A DNA stretch of 17,438 bases from Spirochaetota bacterium (GCA_017302015.1 JAFLEE010000100.1:1-17438), one strand, 5' to 3'; shown: positions 1-8,615, counted from the first letter of the stretch. The notes: generated by a model not told the origin, from the letters alone. A program made the numbers and translations.

Positions 1-874
1 GCGCCTCCGCGGCGGCATCCCCGGCGCGGCGGTCCGCCTTGAGGCGGCGGTCGCTCCCCCCGCGGCGATCGGGCGCGGCGAGGTCGGCGGGGTTCTGCCC
101 GCGGACGGAGACCTCGGCGAGGGCGGCGCGGTCGGCGGCGTTGACGCTTTCGGTGAGGTCGGTGAGGCGCAGCTCGCTCTCGTCGGAGACGAACAGGAAG
201 ATCTCTTTCAGCCGCTCGACGGGCTGCGTCGATTCGTGGAGGACCTTCCACCCCAAGGACCAGGCTTCGGGGTTGAACGCTTCCCAAGGCGGCAGGGAAG
301 ACGGGTCGTCCTCGATGGCCAGGATCTTCCCGGCCTGATCCAGGTCTTCGAGGAACATGAGGGGATCGATGCCGTTCCCAAGGATGCCCGACCCGTACTT
401 GAGATTGAGATGGGTGCGGTGGAGCCTAGGGGCCTCTTCGGCACGGCCGCCCGTTTTTCCCGGCGCCGCGGCGGCGCCCCCGGCCAGGGGTTCATGCCGG
501 CGCAGGGCGTCGAAGGCGCGGTCCAAGTCGATGCCGGTTTCCGCGGGGCGGCCGGCGGAGAGATTGGCCACCATGCGCTTGATGACATCGGCGCTCGCGA
601 GGACCGTGGAGATGACCCCGCCATCCGCCGCGACCTGGCCCGAGCGAACGCGGTCGAGGAGGTTCTCGAGGATATGGGTGAAGTCTTGGATCCCCTTCTG
701 GCCCACCAGGCCCGCGCTCCCCTTGATGGTGTGGGCGGCGCGGAAGATGGCGTTGAGCAGCGACGCGTCGCCCGGCTTGGCCTCGAGTTCGAGGAGCCCC
801 TGTTCCAGGGACTCCAGGTTCTCGGACGCCTCCCCGAGGAACACCCCGAGAAATTGGCTGTAATTGTCTGCCAA
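1..874 (-). CDS. cheA: Chemotaxis histidine kinase CheA, N-terminal part (runs off the left edge)
   Basis: The 291 codons seen encode the phosphotransfer end of CheA, the cytoplasmic kinase that receives signals from receptors through CheW and phosphorylates CheY. Residues about 1-105 form the Hpt (P1) domain, with the phospho-acceptor His48 in the motif FRAAHTIKGSAG. Residues about 145-235 look like the P2-type regulator-binding domain found in many CheA proteins (LPPWEAFNPEAWSLGW). After this comes an Arg/Asp-rich linker (DRRGGSDRR) that commonly precedes the dimerisation domain. The dimerisation, ATPase and CheW-like domains lie outside the window. I chose the TTG at 872-874 because the frame aligns with the CheA N-terminus there and no ATG is available. 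It follows the cheY stop by 16 bases, which suggests translational linkage. The family is certain; the start codon is probable. Confidence 0.93.
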   Translation of the reverse strand, partial: MADNYSQFLGVFLGEASENLESLEQGLLELEAKPGDASLLNAIFRAAHTIKGSAGLVGQKGIQDFTHILENLLDRVRSGQVAADGGVISTVLASADVIKRMVANLSAGRPAETGIDLDRAFDALRRHEPLAGGAAAAPGKTGGRAEEAPRLHRTHLNLKYGSGILGNGIDPLMFLEDLDQAGKILAIEDDPSSLPPWEAFNPEAWSLGWKVLHESTQPVERLKEIFLFVSDESELRLTDLTESVNAADRAALAEVSVRGQNPADLAAPDRRGGSDRRLKADRRAGDAAAEA

Positions 875-890
875 GGGCGGGTCTCGCGGC

Positions 891-1259
891 CTATTTGACG
901 AAGCGGCGCACGACTTCGACCAATTGGGGCGGATCGAAGGGCTTCACGAGCCAGCCGCTGGCTCCCGCGGCCTTGCCCTCGGCCTTCTTGGTGTCTTGGC
1001 TCTCGGTGGTGAGCATGAGGATCGGGGTGAACTTGGTGCGCGCGACCTTGCGGATCTCGCCGATGAGGGCGATGCCGTCCATCCCCGGCATGTTCACGTC
1101 GAGGATGAAGAGATCGGGGTCTTTCGGGAGCCCGGGGATGGCGGCCAGGCATTTGGGGCCATCCTCGGCCTGCACGACCTCGAGCCCGTTTTCCTTCAGG
1201 GTGAAATCCACCGACGCGCGGGTGGTCGCAGAATCGTCGACGATGAAAACGAGCCCCAT
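891..1259 (-). CDS. cheY: Single-domain response regulator, CheY-type
   Basis: A 122-residue receiver domain with nothing attached, the normal length for CheY. The acidic pair Asp8/Asp9, the phospho-acceptor Asp54 (LDVNMPGMDG), Thr84 in the LMLTTES strand and Lys106 in the LVKPF motif are all present, so it should be phosphorylated by CheA. Phospho-CheY normally binds the flagellar switch. The ATG at 1259 is preceded by GGAGG with a 5-base spacer. The frame is open further upstream, but that extension overlaps the STAS gene and has no homology. The gene sits 13 bases after the STAS gene and 16 bases before cheA, so all three are probably one transcript. The neighbouring cheA makes a chemotaxis role much more likely than another signalling role. 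Confidence 0.95.
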   Translation of the reverse strand: MGLVFIVDDSATTRASVDFTLKENGLEVVQAEDGPKCLAAIPGLPKDPDLFILDVNMPGMDGIALIGEIRKVARTKFTPILMLTTESQDTKKAEGKAAGASGWLVKPFDPPQLVEVVRRFVK

Positions 1260-1272
1260 GTTGCCTCCGGGT

Positions 1273-1578
1273 TCAATTGGAAATAACTTTCGCGGGCGCA
1301 CCCGCCTCGAAGAGGTCGCTTCCCCCCGCCAGACGGATGCGGGCGGCCACTTTGGGATCGGCATCCTCGAGGAGCAGCGCTTTTCCCCGGGCCGCCAGGG
1401 CGCGCTGGAAAGCCCGAAGCAATTGGTATCCCGCCCCGTCGATCTGGGGCACGGCGGCGAGGCCCAGGACGAGGCGGTCTCCCCCTTGGTCGAGGGCCGC
1501 GTGGAGGACGGGTTTGAGTTCGGCGACCCAGCGCACCGTCAGGGGTTTTTCGAGGATCAGGCGGGTGGGATCAGGCAT
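1273..1578 (-). CDS. STAS-domain protein (anti-sigma-factor-antagonist/MlaB-like)
   Basis: A 101-residue protein consisting of one STAS domain: a beta strand near the N-terminus, a conserved VPQIDGAGYQLL turn-helix at about residues 43-54, then alternating strands and helices. In classical anti-anti-sigma factors the residue after the Asp of this turn is a Ser or Thr that a kinase phosphorylates. Here it is Gly48 (D47-G48-A49-G50), so regulation by that route is unlikely. STAS genes occur next to cheY and cheA in several chemosensory clusters, where their role is poorly defined. The gene is 13 bases upstream of cheY. No good ribosome binding site is visible before the ATG at 1578. It might act as a partner or scaffold in the chemosensory complex, but that is inference. 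Confidence 0.8.
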   Translation of the reverse strand: MPDPTRLILEKPLTVRWVAELKPVLHAALDQGGDRLVLGLAAVPQIDGAGYQLLRAFQRALAARGKALLLEDADPKVAARIRLAGGSDLFEAGAPAKVISN

Positions 1579-1719
1579 TTTGGGAAAGCATACAATGGGA
1601 GCGGTGTGGGTGATTTTGCGGGTTTTCGGGCCCGGCGACGAGATTTCACCCTACCCGATGCCCGAGCCGGGCACCGGGAGCGCCAACCCCTTTTCACGCC
1701 GAGGAAGGCGGGGGACTCG

Positions 1720-1747
1720 GGCCCCCCGGCCGTTTCGTCCGGGGGCC
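1720..1747 (-). terminator. Strong GC hairpin between cheW and the STAS gene
   Basis: An inverted repeat of seven outer base pairs (1720-1726 with 1741-1747) continues after a one-base bulge with two more pairs (1728-1729 with 1739-1740) around a 9-base loop. It lies 35 bases beyond the cheW stop, in the 203-base gap before the STAS gene. There is no T-run after it on the minus strand, so it may be a weak terminator, an attenuator or an mRNA-stabilising hairpin rather than a classical terminator. Confidence 0.35.
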
Positions 1748-1781
1748 GACCGAGCCAGGGACCGGGCGGCCTCGGGCGCCC

Positions 1782-2300
1782 TCAGCCCACCGCTTTGTCG
1801 ACCGCCTGGAGTTCTTCGGAAGAAAGCACTTTTTCGATGTCGAGGAGGATGACCAGGCGGGCGCCGATCTTCCCGATCTTCTCGATGTACTGGGATTGGA
1901 TGGTGGCGGAGAACTCGGGGGTATCCTGAAGGTTCTCTTTGGTGAACGACAGCACGTCGCTGACCTTGTCGACGATCATCCCCACGGTGCGCTTGCCCAC
2001 CTGGACGACGATGACCACGTTGTTCTTGCCGTCGGAGATGCTGTCCATCTTGAACTTGATGCGCAGATCGACGAGCGGGATGATATTGCCCCGCAGGTTG
2101 ATGAGCCCTTTGATGTAGGGGGGCATATTGGGGATGTGGGTGACGCCGGGAAGCGACACGATCTCTTGGACGCGCAGGATCTTCACCCCGTACTCTTCGG
2201 CGCCGAGATTGAAGGTGACGTACTGCTCGTCGGAATTGCCCCCCATCTGGTTGAGGAGGAAGTCGGTTTCGGTGGTCTGGGTCTGCGCTGCTTCAGCCAT
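1782..2300 (-). CDS. cheW: Chemotaxis adaptor protein CheW
   Basis: A 172-residue CheW-domain protein, the cytoplasmic adaptor joining chemoreceptor tips to the CheA kinase. An N-terminal tail of about 25 residues is followed by the usual CheW core: EQYVTFNLGAEEYGV, then IVSLPGVTHIPNMPPYIKGLI-type and INLRGNIIPLVDLR motifs, then VGMIVDKVSDVL. The ATG at 2300 has GGGAGG just upstream. An in-frame TTG six codons earlier lacks a binding site and was rejected. It is the first gene of the leftward chemotaxis set, but a gap of 203 bases with a hairpin separates it from the STAS-cheY-cheA group, so cheW may also make its own short transcript. Confidence 0.95.
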   Translation of the reverse strand: MAEAAQTQTTETDFLLNQMGGNSDEQYVTFNLGAEEYGVKILRVQEIVSLPGVTHIPNMPPYIKGLINLRGNIIPLVDLRIKFKMDSISDGKNNVVIVVQVGKRTVGMIVDKVSDVLSFTKENLQDTPEFSATIQSQYIEKIGKIGARLVILLDIEKVLSSEELQAVDKAVG

Positions 2301-2336
2301 GGGGCCCTCCCGGGTCAATTTGGGTTCGTTCCCGAC

Positions 2337-2365
2337 ATTGTGAGACGAAAAGACAACAAAGGCAA
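2337..2365 (-). promoter_or_regulatory. Predicted sigma70-type promoter for cheW
   Basis: Read on the minus strand, TTGCCT (2360-2365) is separated by 17 bases from CACAAT (2337-2342). Each box matches four of six consensus positions. The -10 box lies 36 bases before the cheW start, in an AT-richer stretch than the coding sequence around it. A flagellar-type sigma28 promoter was looked for and not found. Confidence 0.4.
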
Positions 2366-2532
2366 ATTTCGATGAGAAAAAGAAGGGGAGCTGCTCCAGA
2401 TGTGGACAAGAGGGCGGACCCCGATAAAGCGGGTTGACAAAGTGAAGGGGTGGTCTTTCGCGCTTCGGGATGGGATAGGGCCGCCTATCGGTTTAGAACA
2501 GGTCGAAACGCACAAGACAAGAAGAGGCTCCC

Positions 2533-2727
2533 ATGCGCCTCTTGGAACCCATTCGGGTGGTGCGGGAGGAGGGGTTCCTTGGCGCCTTGAGATTCGCAGT
2601 CCATGCGCTTTCGAGGCCTGCTGCCCGTCTTAGGGTGCTGTCAATGGCGAAAATGTTTCGAAAGCACCGCAGAAACCTCGGCGCCATCGCGTTTGTCGTG
2701 CAGAAGCCGGTAGATTTGGCTGATTGA
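2533..2727 (+). pseudogene. Short ORF resembling the C-terminal tail of a SAM-dependent methyltransferase
   Basis: This 64-codon frame begins with an ATG preceded by AGAGG at a good distance. Its sequence, especially the MFRKHRRNLGAIAFVVQKP end, resembles the last helix and strand of class I SAM-dependent methyltransferases. The glycine-rich SAM-binding part is absent upstream: the frame meets a stop at 2494-2496. It may be a relic of a deleted gene, a translated small protein, or chance. An overlapping frame on the minus strand is no better. The resemblance comes from memory of the family, not from an alignment. Confidence 0.3.
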
Positions 2728-2905
2728 GGAACGGGCTGCATCTTTTGGGTCGAGTTGAACGCCGATCGTCCCGATCACCCGGAGGATTCGACCACCCCGA
2801 TGGGGCTTCATCTCCTTCCGTGAAATCAATTCACGCGAGGTCGATGGATGACAAGGCGCCCGCGCAAAGTTTGGGCGAGTCGAGCACTCCCATCTGCGCC
2901 CCCCC

Positions 2906-5578
2906 TCATAGAATCTCAACGATGCCGCGGTCGCCATCAACGCGCACCCGCTGGCCGGTTCGTATCCGGGCCGTGGCACCCTCCACGCCCACCACGGCGG
3001 GGAGACCGTACTCGCGGGCGATGACCGAGCCGTGGGTCATGACGCCGCCCACCTCCATCACGAGCCCCGCAGTGTTAAGGAATAGGGGGGTCCAACCCGG
3101 GTCCGTGGCGCGCGCCACCAGGATCTCCCCGTGGGCGAGCACCTCGCGCCCGGGGTCATGGATGACGTGCGCCACACCCTCCACCACGCCGCTCGACACG
3201 GCCATCCCGACCAGGGCGCCGCGCGGTAGCGACGAGAGGTCGCGCGCCACCGAAACAATCTCGCCCTCGCTCGTGAGTACGGGCGGGCAGGGGAGGGATC
3301 TCGCGCGCTCCAGGGATTGCCTTCGCGCCGAGATCAGGGTGTCAAGTTCAGGGCGCGCCAGTGCCCCGCGCTCGACGGCATCGAGTTCGGAGAGGGTGAG
3401 TATCGTCACATCCTCGCGATCGGCGATGGCGCCCCGCTCTGAAAGCGTCTCCCCAAGGGCCAGGAGGTGCTTCTTCACGCGCCAGAGGATTTCGACGAGC
3501 GACTCCTTGGGGTGCTCCCGTAGCGCCAAACCAGCGCGCAGCACGGCGGCGCGCCGACGGAGTTGCCGGACCTTCAGGGCGCCGAAAGGTCCGTGGTTCA
3601 CAGCGGCTTCAAGGCGCGAGACCGCCAATGCTGCTTCCTGGGCCAGTGCAGCGTGGCGCACGCGGTGGTCCCCCGGGACCTTGCGTGCCAGGGCCCCGCG
3701 CACGATGTTCGTAAGCGTGGCATCGTCCTCCCATAGCCGTGGCCGCGCGAGGTCAATTTCCCCCGCCCCGCGGGCACCGTAGGACTCTAGGAATACCTGG
3801 CGCGCTTGGAGGAAGTCAGCCCCGCCTTCAATTTGGCGTAGTGCTTCAGTCACCAGGGTACCCCCGTGTTCCACGTGAGTCCGTAGGGCTGGATGTGACA
3901 ACGCCACGTCGCACAGATCGCCCACGGCCAGGTCCATCGCGGTGGTGACGTTCCCCGCGAGTCCACGTTCTAGGGCCGCAACGTCGCGCTCGTGTGTCGT
4001 TCCGCGAAACTGCCTCTCCAACTGCGCCTGCGATATTTTCGCGGCTAAAAGGAGGGGTCCGATGACCGGGACGGAGTGACGCAACCCCTGCTTCAGGGCA
4101 ATATTCACAGCCGCAAGAATTCCGCGAGGCTCTCCAACTCTGGCGAGTGCTTCGTCGGTTGCGGCGCGCGTTGTCTGCTGGGCGCGAACGGCGTCCGGCA
4201 GGAACTGGGTAGGCGGTTTCACCAGTAGGTTCCACCCAACGCGCATTAGCGTGGGGAGGAAGATGCGTCGCGCAAGGCGCCTAACGATGCGCCTCGTGGC
4301 GCGACTGGGGGTGCGCACGAAGGTCGGTCGTTTCGTCACTTCCGCGATGCGCGCGGCGAGTGCCGGGTCGATCATCTTCGCCAGGATGGGGAGGGCACGA
4401 TGGTGAAGCATGGGCAGTGAGAGCGGCTCGGAGGCGTCGAACCACAGTCGGTGCCCGATAACGATCGTGGCGGGCAGCGACTCAGGGTCGCCATCGTAAC
4501 CCACGGTGCCCGCCGCGACGTGGCGTAGGACGGACACGCCAAGTGGTGACAGGGGGTCTGTCATGACCTGCAGGTAATTAAACGAAAGGAGAAGGCGAAG
4601 GCGGGAGTCGCGTAGTAGATCCTCCGGCAGCGGTAAAAGCGTCGTGATGGGGCGAGATTGCGTGAGGAACAATCTACTGCCCTCGAAAGCCCACTCGATA
4701 TCCTGCGGTTTCCCGTAGTGGGCTTCCACGAGTGAGGCGAGTGCCGAGAGTTCCAGGATTTCAGCGTCGGTAAGTACCTGGGCGCGCTGCATGTCCGGCG
4801 TGACTGGCCTCTCAACCGTCCCGCCCTCGGGCAGCGCCTGGATGGCAAGTGCCTTCTCGCCGATTCGCCGCTCTAGGATGGTGCCGCCACGTGCGTCAAC
4901 GCGGTAGACGTCGGGCGTGATGAGCCCCGACACGAGTGCCTCGCCGAGACCGTAGCCGGCGTCGATGGAGGTGGTGCCGCGCCGCTGCGAGACGGGGTCG
5001 GCGGTGAAAAGGATGCCGGCGCGGTCGGCCTGCACCATGCGCTGCACCACAACGCATAGGCGCACATTCTGGGTCATTCGGTTTTTCGCGCGGTACACGA
5101 TGGCCCGTTCGGTGTAGAGGGAGGCGAAACAAGCGACGGTATGCTCCAGGAGCGACGACTCGCCGCGGATGTTCAGGTAGGTGTCCTGCTGCCCCGCGAA
5201 GGACGCATCCGGGAGGTCCTCGGCGGTGGCGCTGGAGCGAACGGCGTAGGCGTGGTCCATGCCGCAGTGCCTCCAGGCAGATACGATTTCGCGCCTGAGA
5301 TCGGGAGGAATCGTGCCGCCCACGAACGCCTCCCGGATCGCTTCGCCAGCGCCGCGGGCGCTCGAGGGGTCATCGGGGACCATGCTCGAAATCGCTCGCG
5401 CGATCATGCCGTCCAACTCGTTGGCTTGGACATAGGCGGCAAAAGCCTCGGTCGTGATGCAGAATCCGTCGGGAATGGGGAACCCCGACGCCGCCAGCTC
5501 GCCGAGATTGGCGCCCTTTCCGCCAACAAGGGGAAGGTCGCCGGAGCGAACTGCCGAGAGGGGGAGTACGAGGGGCAT
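2906..5578 (-). CDS. rph: PEP-synthase-like phosphotransferase, rifampicin phosphotransferase (RPH) family
   Basis: An 890-residue multidomain protein. Residues about 5-320 are a PEP/pyruvate-binding ATP-grasp domain: Lys21 in GGKGANLGEL, Arg114 in AVRSSATAEDLPDASFAGQQ, then FTADPVS, and QSRPIT closing the domain. A long variable middle, about 330-800, has no motif I recognise; in RPH enzymes this part binds the antibiotic. The C-terminal swivelling domain carries the catalytic His849 in GGVMTHGSVIAREYGLPAVVG, 41 residues from the end. Order, length (RPH is about 865 residues) and the MTHG motif fit RPH better than true PEP synthase, which has a PEP-binding barrel at its end instead. RPH enzymes use ATP to phosphorylate rifamycins, releasing AMP and Pi. 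The actual substrate here is not proven. The ATG at 5578 has AGGTGA upstream; a GTG three codons earlier lacks one. The gene stands alone. Confidence 0.8.
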   Translation of the reverse strand: MPLVLPLSAVRSGDLPLVGGKGANLGELAASGFPIPDGFCITTEAFAAYVQANELDGMIARAISSMVPDDPSSARGAGEAIREAFVGGTIPPDLRREIVSAWRHCGMDHAYAVRSSATAEDLPDASFAGQQDTYLNIRGESSLLEHTVACFASLYTERAIVYRAKNRMTQNVRLCVVVQRMVQADRAGILFTADPVSQRRGTTSIDAGYGLGEALVSGLITPDVYRVDARGGTILERRIGEKALAIQALPEGGTVERPVTPDMQRAQVLTDAEILELSALASLVEAHYGKPQDIEWAFEGSRLFLTQSRPITTLLPLPEDLLRDSRLRLLLSFNYLQVMTDPLSPLGVSVLRHVAAGTVGYDGDPESLPATIVIGHRLWFDASEPLSLPMLHHRALPILAKMIDPALAARIAEVTKRPTFVRTPSRATRRIVRRLARRIFLPTLMRVGWNLLVKPPTQFLPDAVRAQQTTRAATDEALARVGEPRGILAAVNIALKQGLRHSVPVIGPLLLAAKISQAQLERQFRGTTHERDVAALERGLAGNVTTAMDLAVGDLCDVALSHPALRTHVEHGGTLVTEALRQIEGGADFLQARQVFLESYGARGAGEIDLARPRLWEDDATLTNIVRGALARKVPGDHRVRHAALAQEAALAVSRLEAAVNHGPFGALKVRQLRRRAAVLRAGLALREHPKESLVEILWRVKKHLLALGETLSERGAIADREDVTILTLSELDAVERGALARPELDTLISARRQSLERARSLPCPPVLTSEGEIVSVARDLSSLPRGALVGMAVSSGVVEGVAHVIHDPGREVLAHGEILVARATDPGWTPLFLNTAGLVMEVGGVMTHGSVIAREYGLPAVVGVEGATARIRTGQRVRVDGDRGIVEIL

Positions 5579-5660
5579 ACGCGTCACCTATGGCCGAATC
5601 GCAGTCGCCCTGGCGGCCTGCTGCGCGAGGGCTCGGGGAGTGCGTGGTGGAACCAGGAGG

Positions 5661-5689
5661 AATATACCGGGAGGCCGCCCAAATTACAA
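5661..5689 (-). promoter_or_regulatory. Predicted sigma70-type promoter for the RPH-like gene
   Basis: On the minus strand, TTGTAA (5684-5689) and TATATT (5661-5666) are spaced by exactly 17 bases, with four and five of six consensus matches. The leader to the ATG is about 80 bases. I looked for the 19-bp palindromic rifamycin-associated element reported upstream of some rifamycin-inactivation genes and did not see it. Confidence 0.5.
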
Positions 5690-6698
5690 ATTGAATATCC
5701 GTCATCGCCGCACGGCGTGTTCACCATAAAATGGGGGGGGGGCGACCGTCACTGAAACCGTCCTTGGAACGCGATCGATGCCAGACCCCACCGCGTCAAA
5801 AAAACCAATAAACCAGCCAGGCAAGACCCATCCGCCATCGGTGCCACCCCGCGTTTTCGCCGCCTCTTGGCCGAGGGCTCCAATGGCAACCTTGGTATGC
5901 AGATACGCGGAGGCATCCTCGCTTAAGGCGTCCCACCGACACGAAGGGTTTCCCCGAACAGGATTCCATCGATTCTAGCGACGACGAAACCCCCTTGCGG
6001 CACTCGGGCCCAGCTCGCGAAACGCTCATTTCGCCTTCGATGAGGCACGGGGGAACCATCGATCGTAGCCTATCGTCTCCGCAGACGGAATGCGGCGCTG
6101 GGGAGAGCGCCCTAATCCCAGCTGCGCGGAGGATGGGGGTCGCAACCCCCACGCCTGTAAAACTCCCGCGGCTGGAACCGGTGACTTGGGAGAGCCAGTT
6201 GAATTCATTCGAAAGGGTTCTGCAACGATACCGCGGACATTTTCCGTGGGATGACTCGTTAGGGTCGATCCAAAGAAGATCCGTTCGGTACGACCGGGCA
6301 GGCGTTCAAATTGGCAACGGCAGTCCCTTGGCCGTGGACGAACGGACCTTGAATTGGATTCCCGTTTGCTTTCGATCGCGCGGTCGTTCGTGCCAAGATG
6401 AATTCAATCGATTCATGGGCCATGGGGTATTCTGGAGTTGATCCGAGCGATTTGAATTTGTGAGGAAGGCCATCAAGAGTTGCCCGGGACAGCTGGGGCA
6501 CGGCAGTTTTCTTCGCCGGGCGTGACCTCCCCTGAATCGCCGTCGGAGGTAACCAAGGTTGACTATTTTGAATGAGTCTCATTCGTGCGAGCCGATCCGA
6601 CCATCCCGAGCGGGGCCTTTCCCGGCATTTAAAGGCAGACCGCCGTCGCTGTAGGGGATTCTCCGATGGGTTGTGAGGCGAAGGCCTGATGCCGAAAA
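5690..6698. other. Long gene-poor region
   Basis: No frame on either strand here resembles a known protein or has a convincing ribosome binding site. Frames of up to about 150 codons exist on both strands but have arbitrary composition. The only structures noted are a small GGGGGT/ACCCCC hairpin at 6135-6150 and a trend to lower GC towards the first receptor gene. A decayed gene or an unrecognised small RNA cannot be excluded. Confidence 0.5.
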
Positions 6699-6775
6699 TT
6701 GACGAAAGGAAATGGTTATATATGTTCAAAGAATAGATTAATAATAAATGATTTCGCGCATTTCGGCCCGAACTC

Positions 6776-6804
6776 TTAAAAGATCTGACCGAATCGAGAA
6801 TAAT
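6776..6804 (+). promoter_or_regulatory. Predicted promoter for the first chemoreceptor gene
   Basis: TTAAAA (6776-6781) and AATAAT (6799-6804) are spaced by 17 bases, 31 bases before the start codon. The same stretch can be read as a weak sigma28-type site: TAAAAGAT, 11 bases, GAGAATAA, with five of eight matches in each half. A second possible sigma70-like pair, TTGACG (6699-6704) and TATGTT (6721-6726), lies upstream. I cannot tell which one is used. Confidence 0.4.
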
Positions 6805-6835
6805 AACTTCGTCCCATATCACCCCAGGAGTCGTC

Positions 6836-8572
6836 ATGCGCATTGGATTCAAACTCATCCTTGGATTTGTCGGCGTCGCGTTGGTCGCTGGCGTGGTGGG
6901 CGTGATCGGGATCGTGAATATCCGGTCGATCGAGGAAGCCGATGTAAAACTCTTCGAGAAGATGACCGCCCCCATGGGCGACATGGCGAACATCGCCCTG
7001 GCCAGCCAAAGGATGCGGGTGAACGTGCGGGACTACCTCGATGCGGACGATGCCGGCAAAAAGAGGGAGGCCTGGGCCAAGATCAAAGAATTGGAGAAGC
7101 AGGTGCGCGACAAGTCCAAGGAGTTCGAGGCCTCCATCCTCACCGAGGCCGGCCGGGAATCCTTCAAGACCTTCGTGGGCGCCTTTGAGAAATACATGGC
7201 CATCCTCGAAAACGCGAAAACCCTCGAGGAGGCCGGGAAAGACAAGGCCTCCACCGAGCTGATCAAGGGCGATGGCCTTCGAGTCGCCCTGGAAGTGCAG
7301 AACACCCTCATCGACCAACTCAACCTCAAGGAAAAACTCGCGAAGGAAACCTCCGCGGAAAATAGCGCGACCGCCAAACAGGCGACGATCATCATGATCC
7401 TCGCCATCCTCGTGGGCGTGCTCCTCGCCGCGGGGCTCGGGATCTTCCTGACCATCGGGATCACTCGACCCTTGGCCAAAGGCGTCCAATTCTCCCAGAA
7501 GGTGGCCGCCGGCGACCTTACCGCGGTGGTCGAGGTCAATTCCAAGGATGAAATCGGCGACCTCGCCAAGGCCCTCACCGAGACCGTGGCGCGGCTCAAA
7601 GACAGCATGACCCAGATCATGGAGGCCTCCAGCCAGGTGAAATCGGCCTCGGAGCAGATCGCCCAGGGCAACCAAGACCTCTCCGCCCGCACCGAGCAGC
7701 AGGCCGCCGCCGTGGAAGAAACGGCCGCGAGCATGGAGGAAATGGCGACTTCCATCAAGGCCAATACTCAGAATTCCCAAGAGGTGAATACCCTCTCCAT
7801 CGACGCCTCGAACAAGGCCGGGCAAGGCGTGGGCGTGGTCGGCCAGGTGGTCACAGCGATGGAGGGCATCACCCAGTCTTCCCAGAAGATCAGCCAGATC
7901 ATCGAGGTGATGAATAATATCGCCTTCCAGACCAACCTCCTGGCCCTCAATGCCAGCATCGAGGCCGCCCGGGCCGGGGAGCAGGGCCGCGGGTTCGCCG
8001 TGGTGGCGGTGGAGGTGCGCAAACTCGCCCAACGCAGCGAGGAGGCCAGCCGTGAGATCTCGACCCTCATCAACGAAAGCAATAGCCGGGTGAACGCGGG
8101 GAACGACCTGGTGAAGAAGGCCGGATCCTCCCTCGACGAGATCAACGCGAGCGTCGGCAAGGTGAAGAACCTCGTGGCCGAGATCACGGCGGCGAGCCAA
8201 GAGCAACTCACCGGCGTCGACCAGATCAATAAGACGATCATGAGCCTCGACCAGAACACCCAGCAGAACTCGAGCCTGGTGGAAGAATCGGCCTCGGCCG
8301 CGGAAGAACTCTCGAGCCAGGCCGAAGAACTCTTCGCCATCGTCAGCCAATTCAAGATCGGCGATGTTTCTAATGCCGGACACAAGATCGAAAAGAAGGC
8401 GACCCATTTGGTCGGGCACGCCCCTAATCTCCCGGGAAAGAAGCCGGTGGCGGAGCACAAAAGTATGACCGTCCATGCTTCCGAAGCGAAAACCGCCTCG
8501 GCGGCGGCACCGGCCTCCCCGACCTCCGAGGGGAAAAAGGGGGATGAGAAGGATGGCTTTGTTGCTTTTTAG
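6836..8572 (+). CDS. Methyl-accepting chemotaxis protein 1
   Basis: A 578-residue transmembrane chemoreceptor. Helix TM1 is at about 7-28, then a periplasmic, mostly helical sensor domain at about 30-183 of the four-helix-bundle size, TM2 at about 184-207, and HAMP at about 208-260. The long cytoplasmic coiled coil has its hairpin tip [14 protein letters not shown] at 376-389, which contacts CheW and CheA. Likely methylation sites lie in [14 protein letters not shown] (286-299) and the [13 protein letters not shown] region. The distance from TM2 to the tip, about 175 residues, matches E. coli Tsr, suggesting the 36-heptad class. The last 60 or so residues are a Lys/Ala/His-rich linker ending in GFVAF, a CheR/CheB-tether-like pentapeptide. 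AGGAG precedes the ATG. The ligand is unknown. Confidence 0.95.
   Translation: MRIGFKLILGFVGVALVAGVVGVIGIVNIRSIEEADVKLFEKMTAPMGDMANIALASQRMRVNVRDYLDADDAGKKREAWAKIKELEKQVRDKSKEFEASILTEAGRESFKTFVGAFEKYMAILENAKTLEEAGKDKASTELIKGDGLRVALEVQNTLIDQLNLKEKLAKETSAENSATAKQATIIMILAILVGVLLAAGLGIFLTIGITRPLAKGVQFSQKVAAGDLTAVVEVNSKDEIGDLAKALTETVARLKDSMTQIMEASSQVKSASEQIAQGNQDLSARTEQQAAAVEETAASMEEMATSIKANTQNSQEVNTLSIDASNKAGQGVGVVGQVVTAMEGITQSSQKISQIIEVMNNIAFQTNLLALNASIEAARAGEQGRGFAVVAVEVRKLAQRSEEASREISTLINESNSRVNAGNDLVKKAGSSLDEINASVGKVKNLVAEITAASQEQLTGVDQINKTIMSLDQNTQQNSSLVEESASAAEELSSQAEELFAIVSQFKIGDVSNAGHKIEKKATHLVGHAPNLPGKKPVAEHKSMTVHASEAKTASAAAPASPTSEGKKGDEKDGFVAF
7553..8366 (+). repeat. 814-bp direct repeat, copy 1 (receptor signalling block)
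   Basis: This part of receptor 1, from the middle of HAMP to the end of the signalling hairpin, aligns without gaps with the same part of receptors 2 and 3. Long runs are identical at the DNA level, including at silent positions. It reflects recent duplication or gene conversion, not a mobile element. Confidence 0.85.
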
Positions 8573-8615
8573 CCGGGACCCAAATTCTTCCTTCTTGGAA
8601 GCATTGTTTTAAAAT

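Larger units (their letters stand above)
2301..2905. other. Intergenic region with no intact large gene
   Basis: It holds the predicted cheW promoter and the possible methyltransferase relic. A small hairpin at 2819-2835 (CGTGAA, 5-base loop, TTCACG) lies just beyond the 3' end of the leftward phosphotransferase-like gene. It has no T-run and is not a convincing terminator. Confidence 0.6.

Noticed and set aside
5579-5780. Search for a rifamycin-associated element upstream of the RPH-like gene
   Set aside because: No sequence resembling the 19-bp palindrome was found by eye.
5995-6441. 148-codon plus-strand frame in the gene-poor region
   Set aside because: No start signal and no recognisable domain. 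It begins with a TTG and its codon use does not match the GC-rich third positions of real genes here.
6259-6993. 244-codon minus-strand frame upstream of and overlapping receptor 1
   Set aside because: It runs antisense through the start of a certain receptor gene, shows no similarity and has low-complexity residues; judged a chance frame.
6776-8476. Very long antisense frames (400-570 codons) opposite each receptor gene
   Set aside because: They are shadows produced by the GC-rich, repetitive codon pattern of the receptor genes; the His/Gly/Leu/Asp-rich translations resemble no protein.
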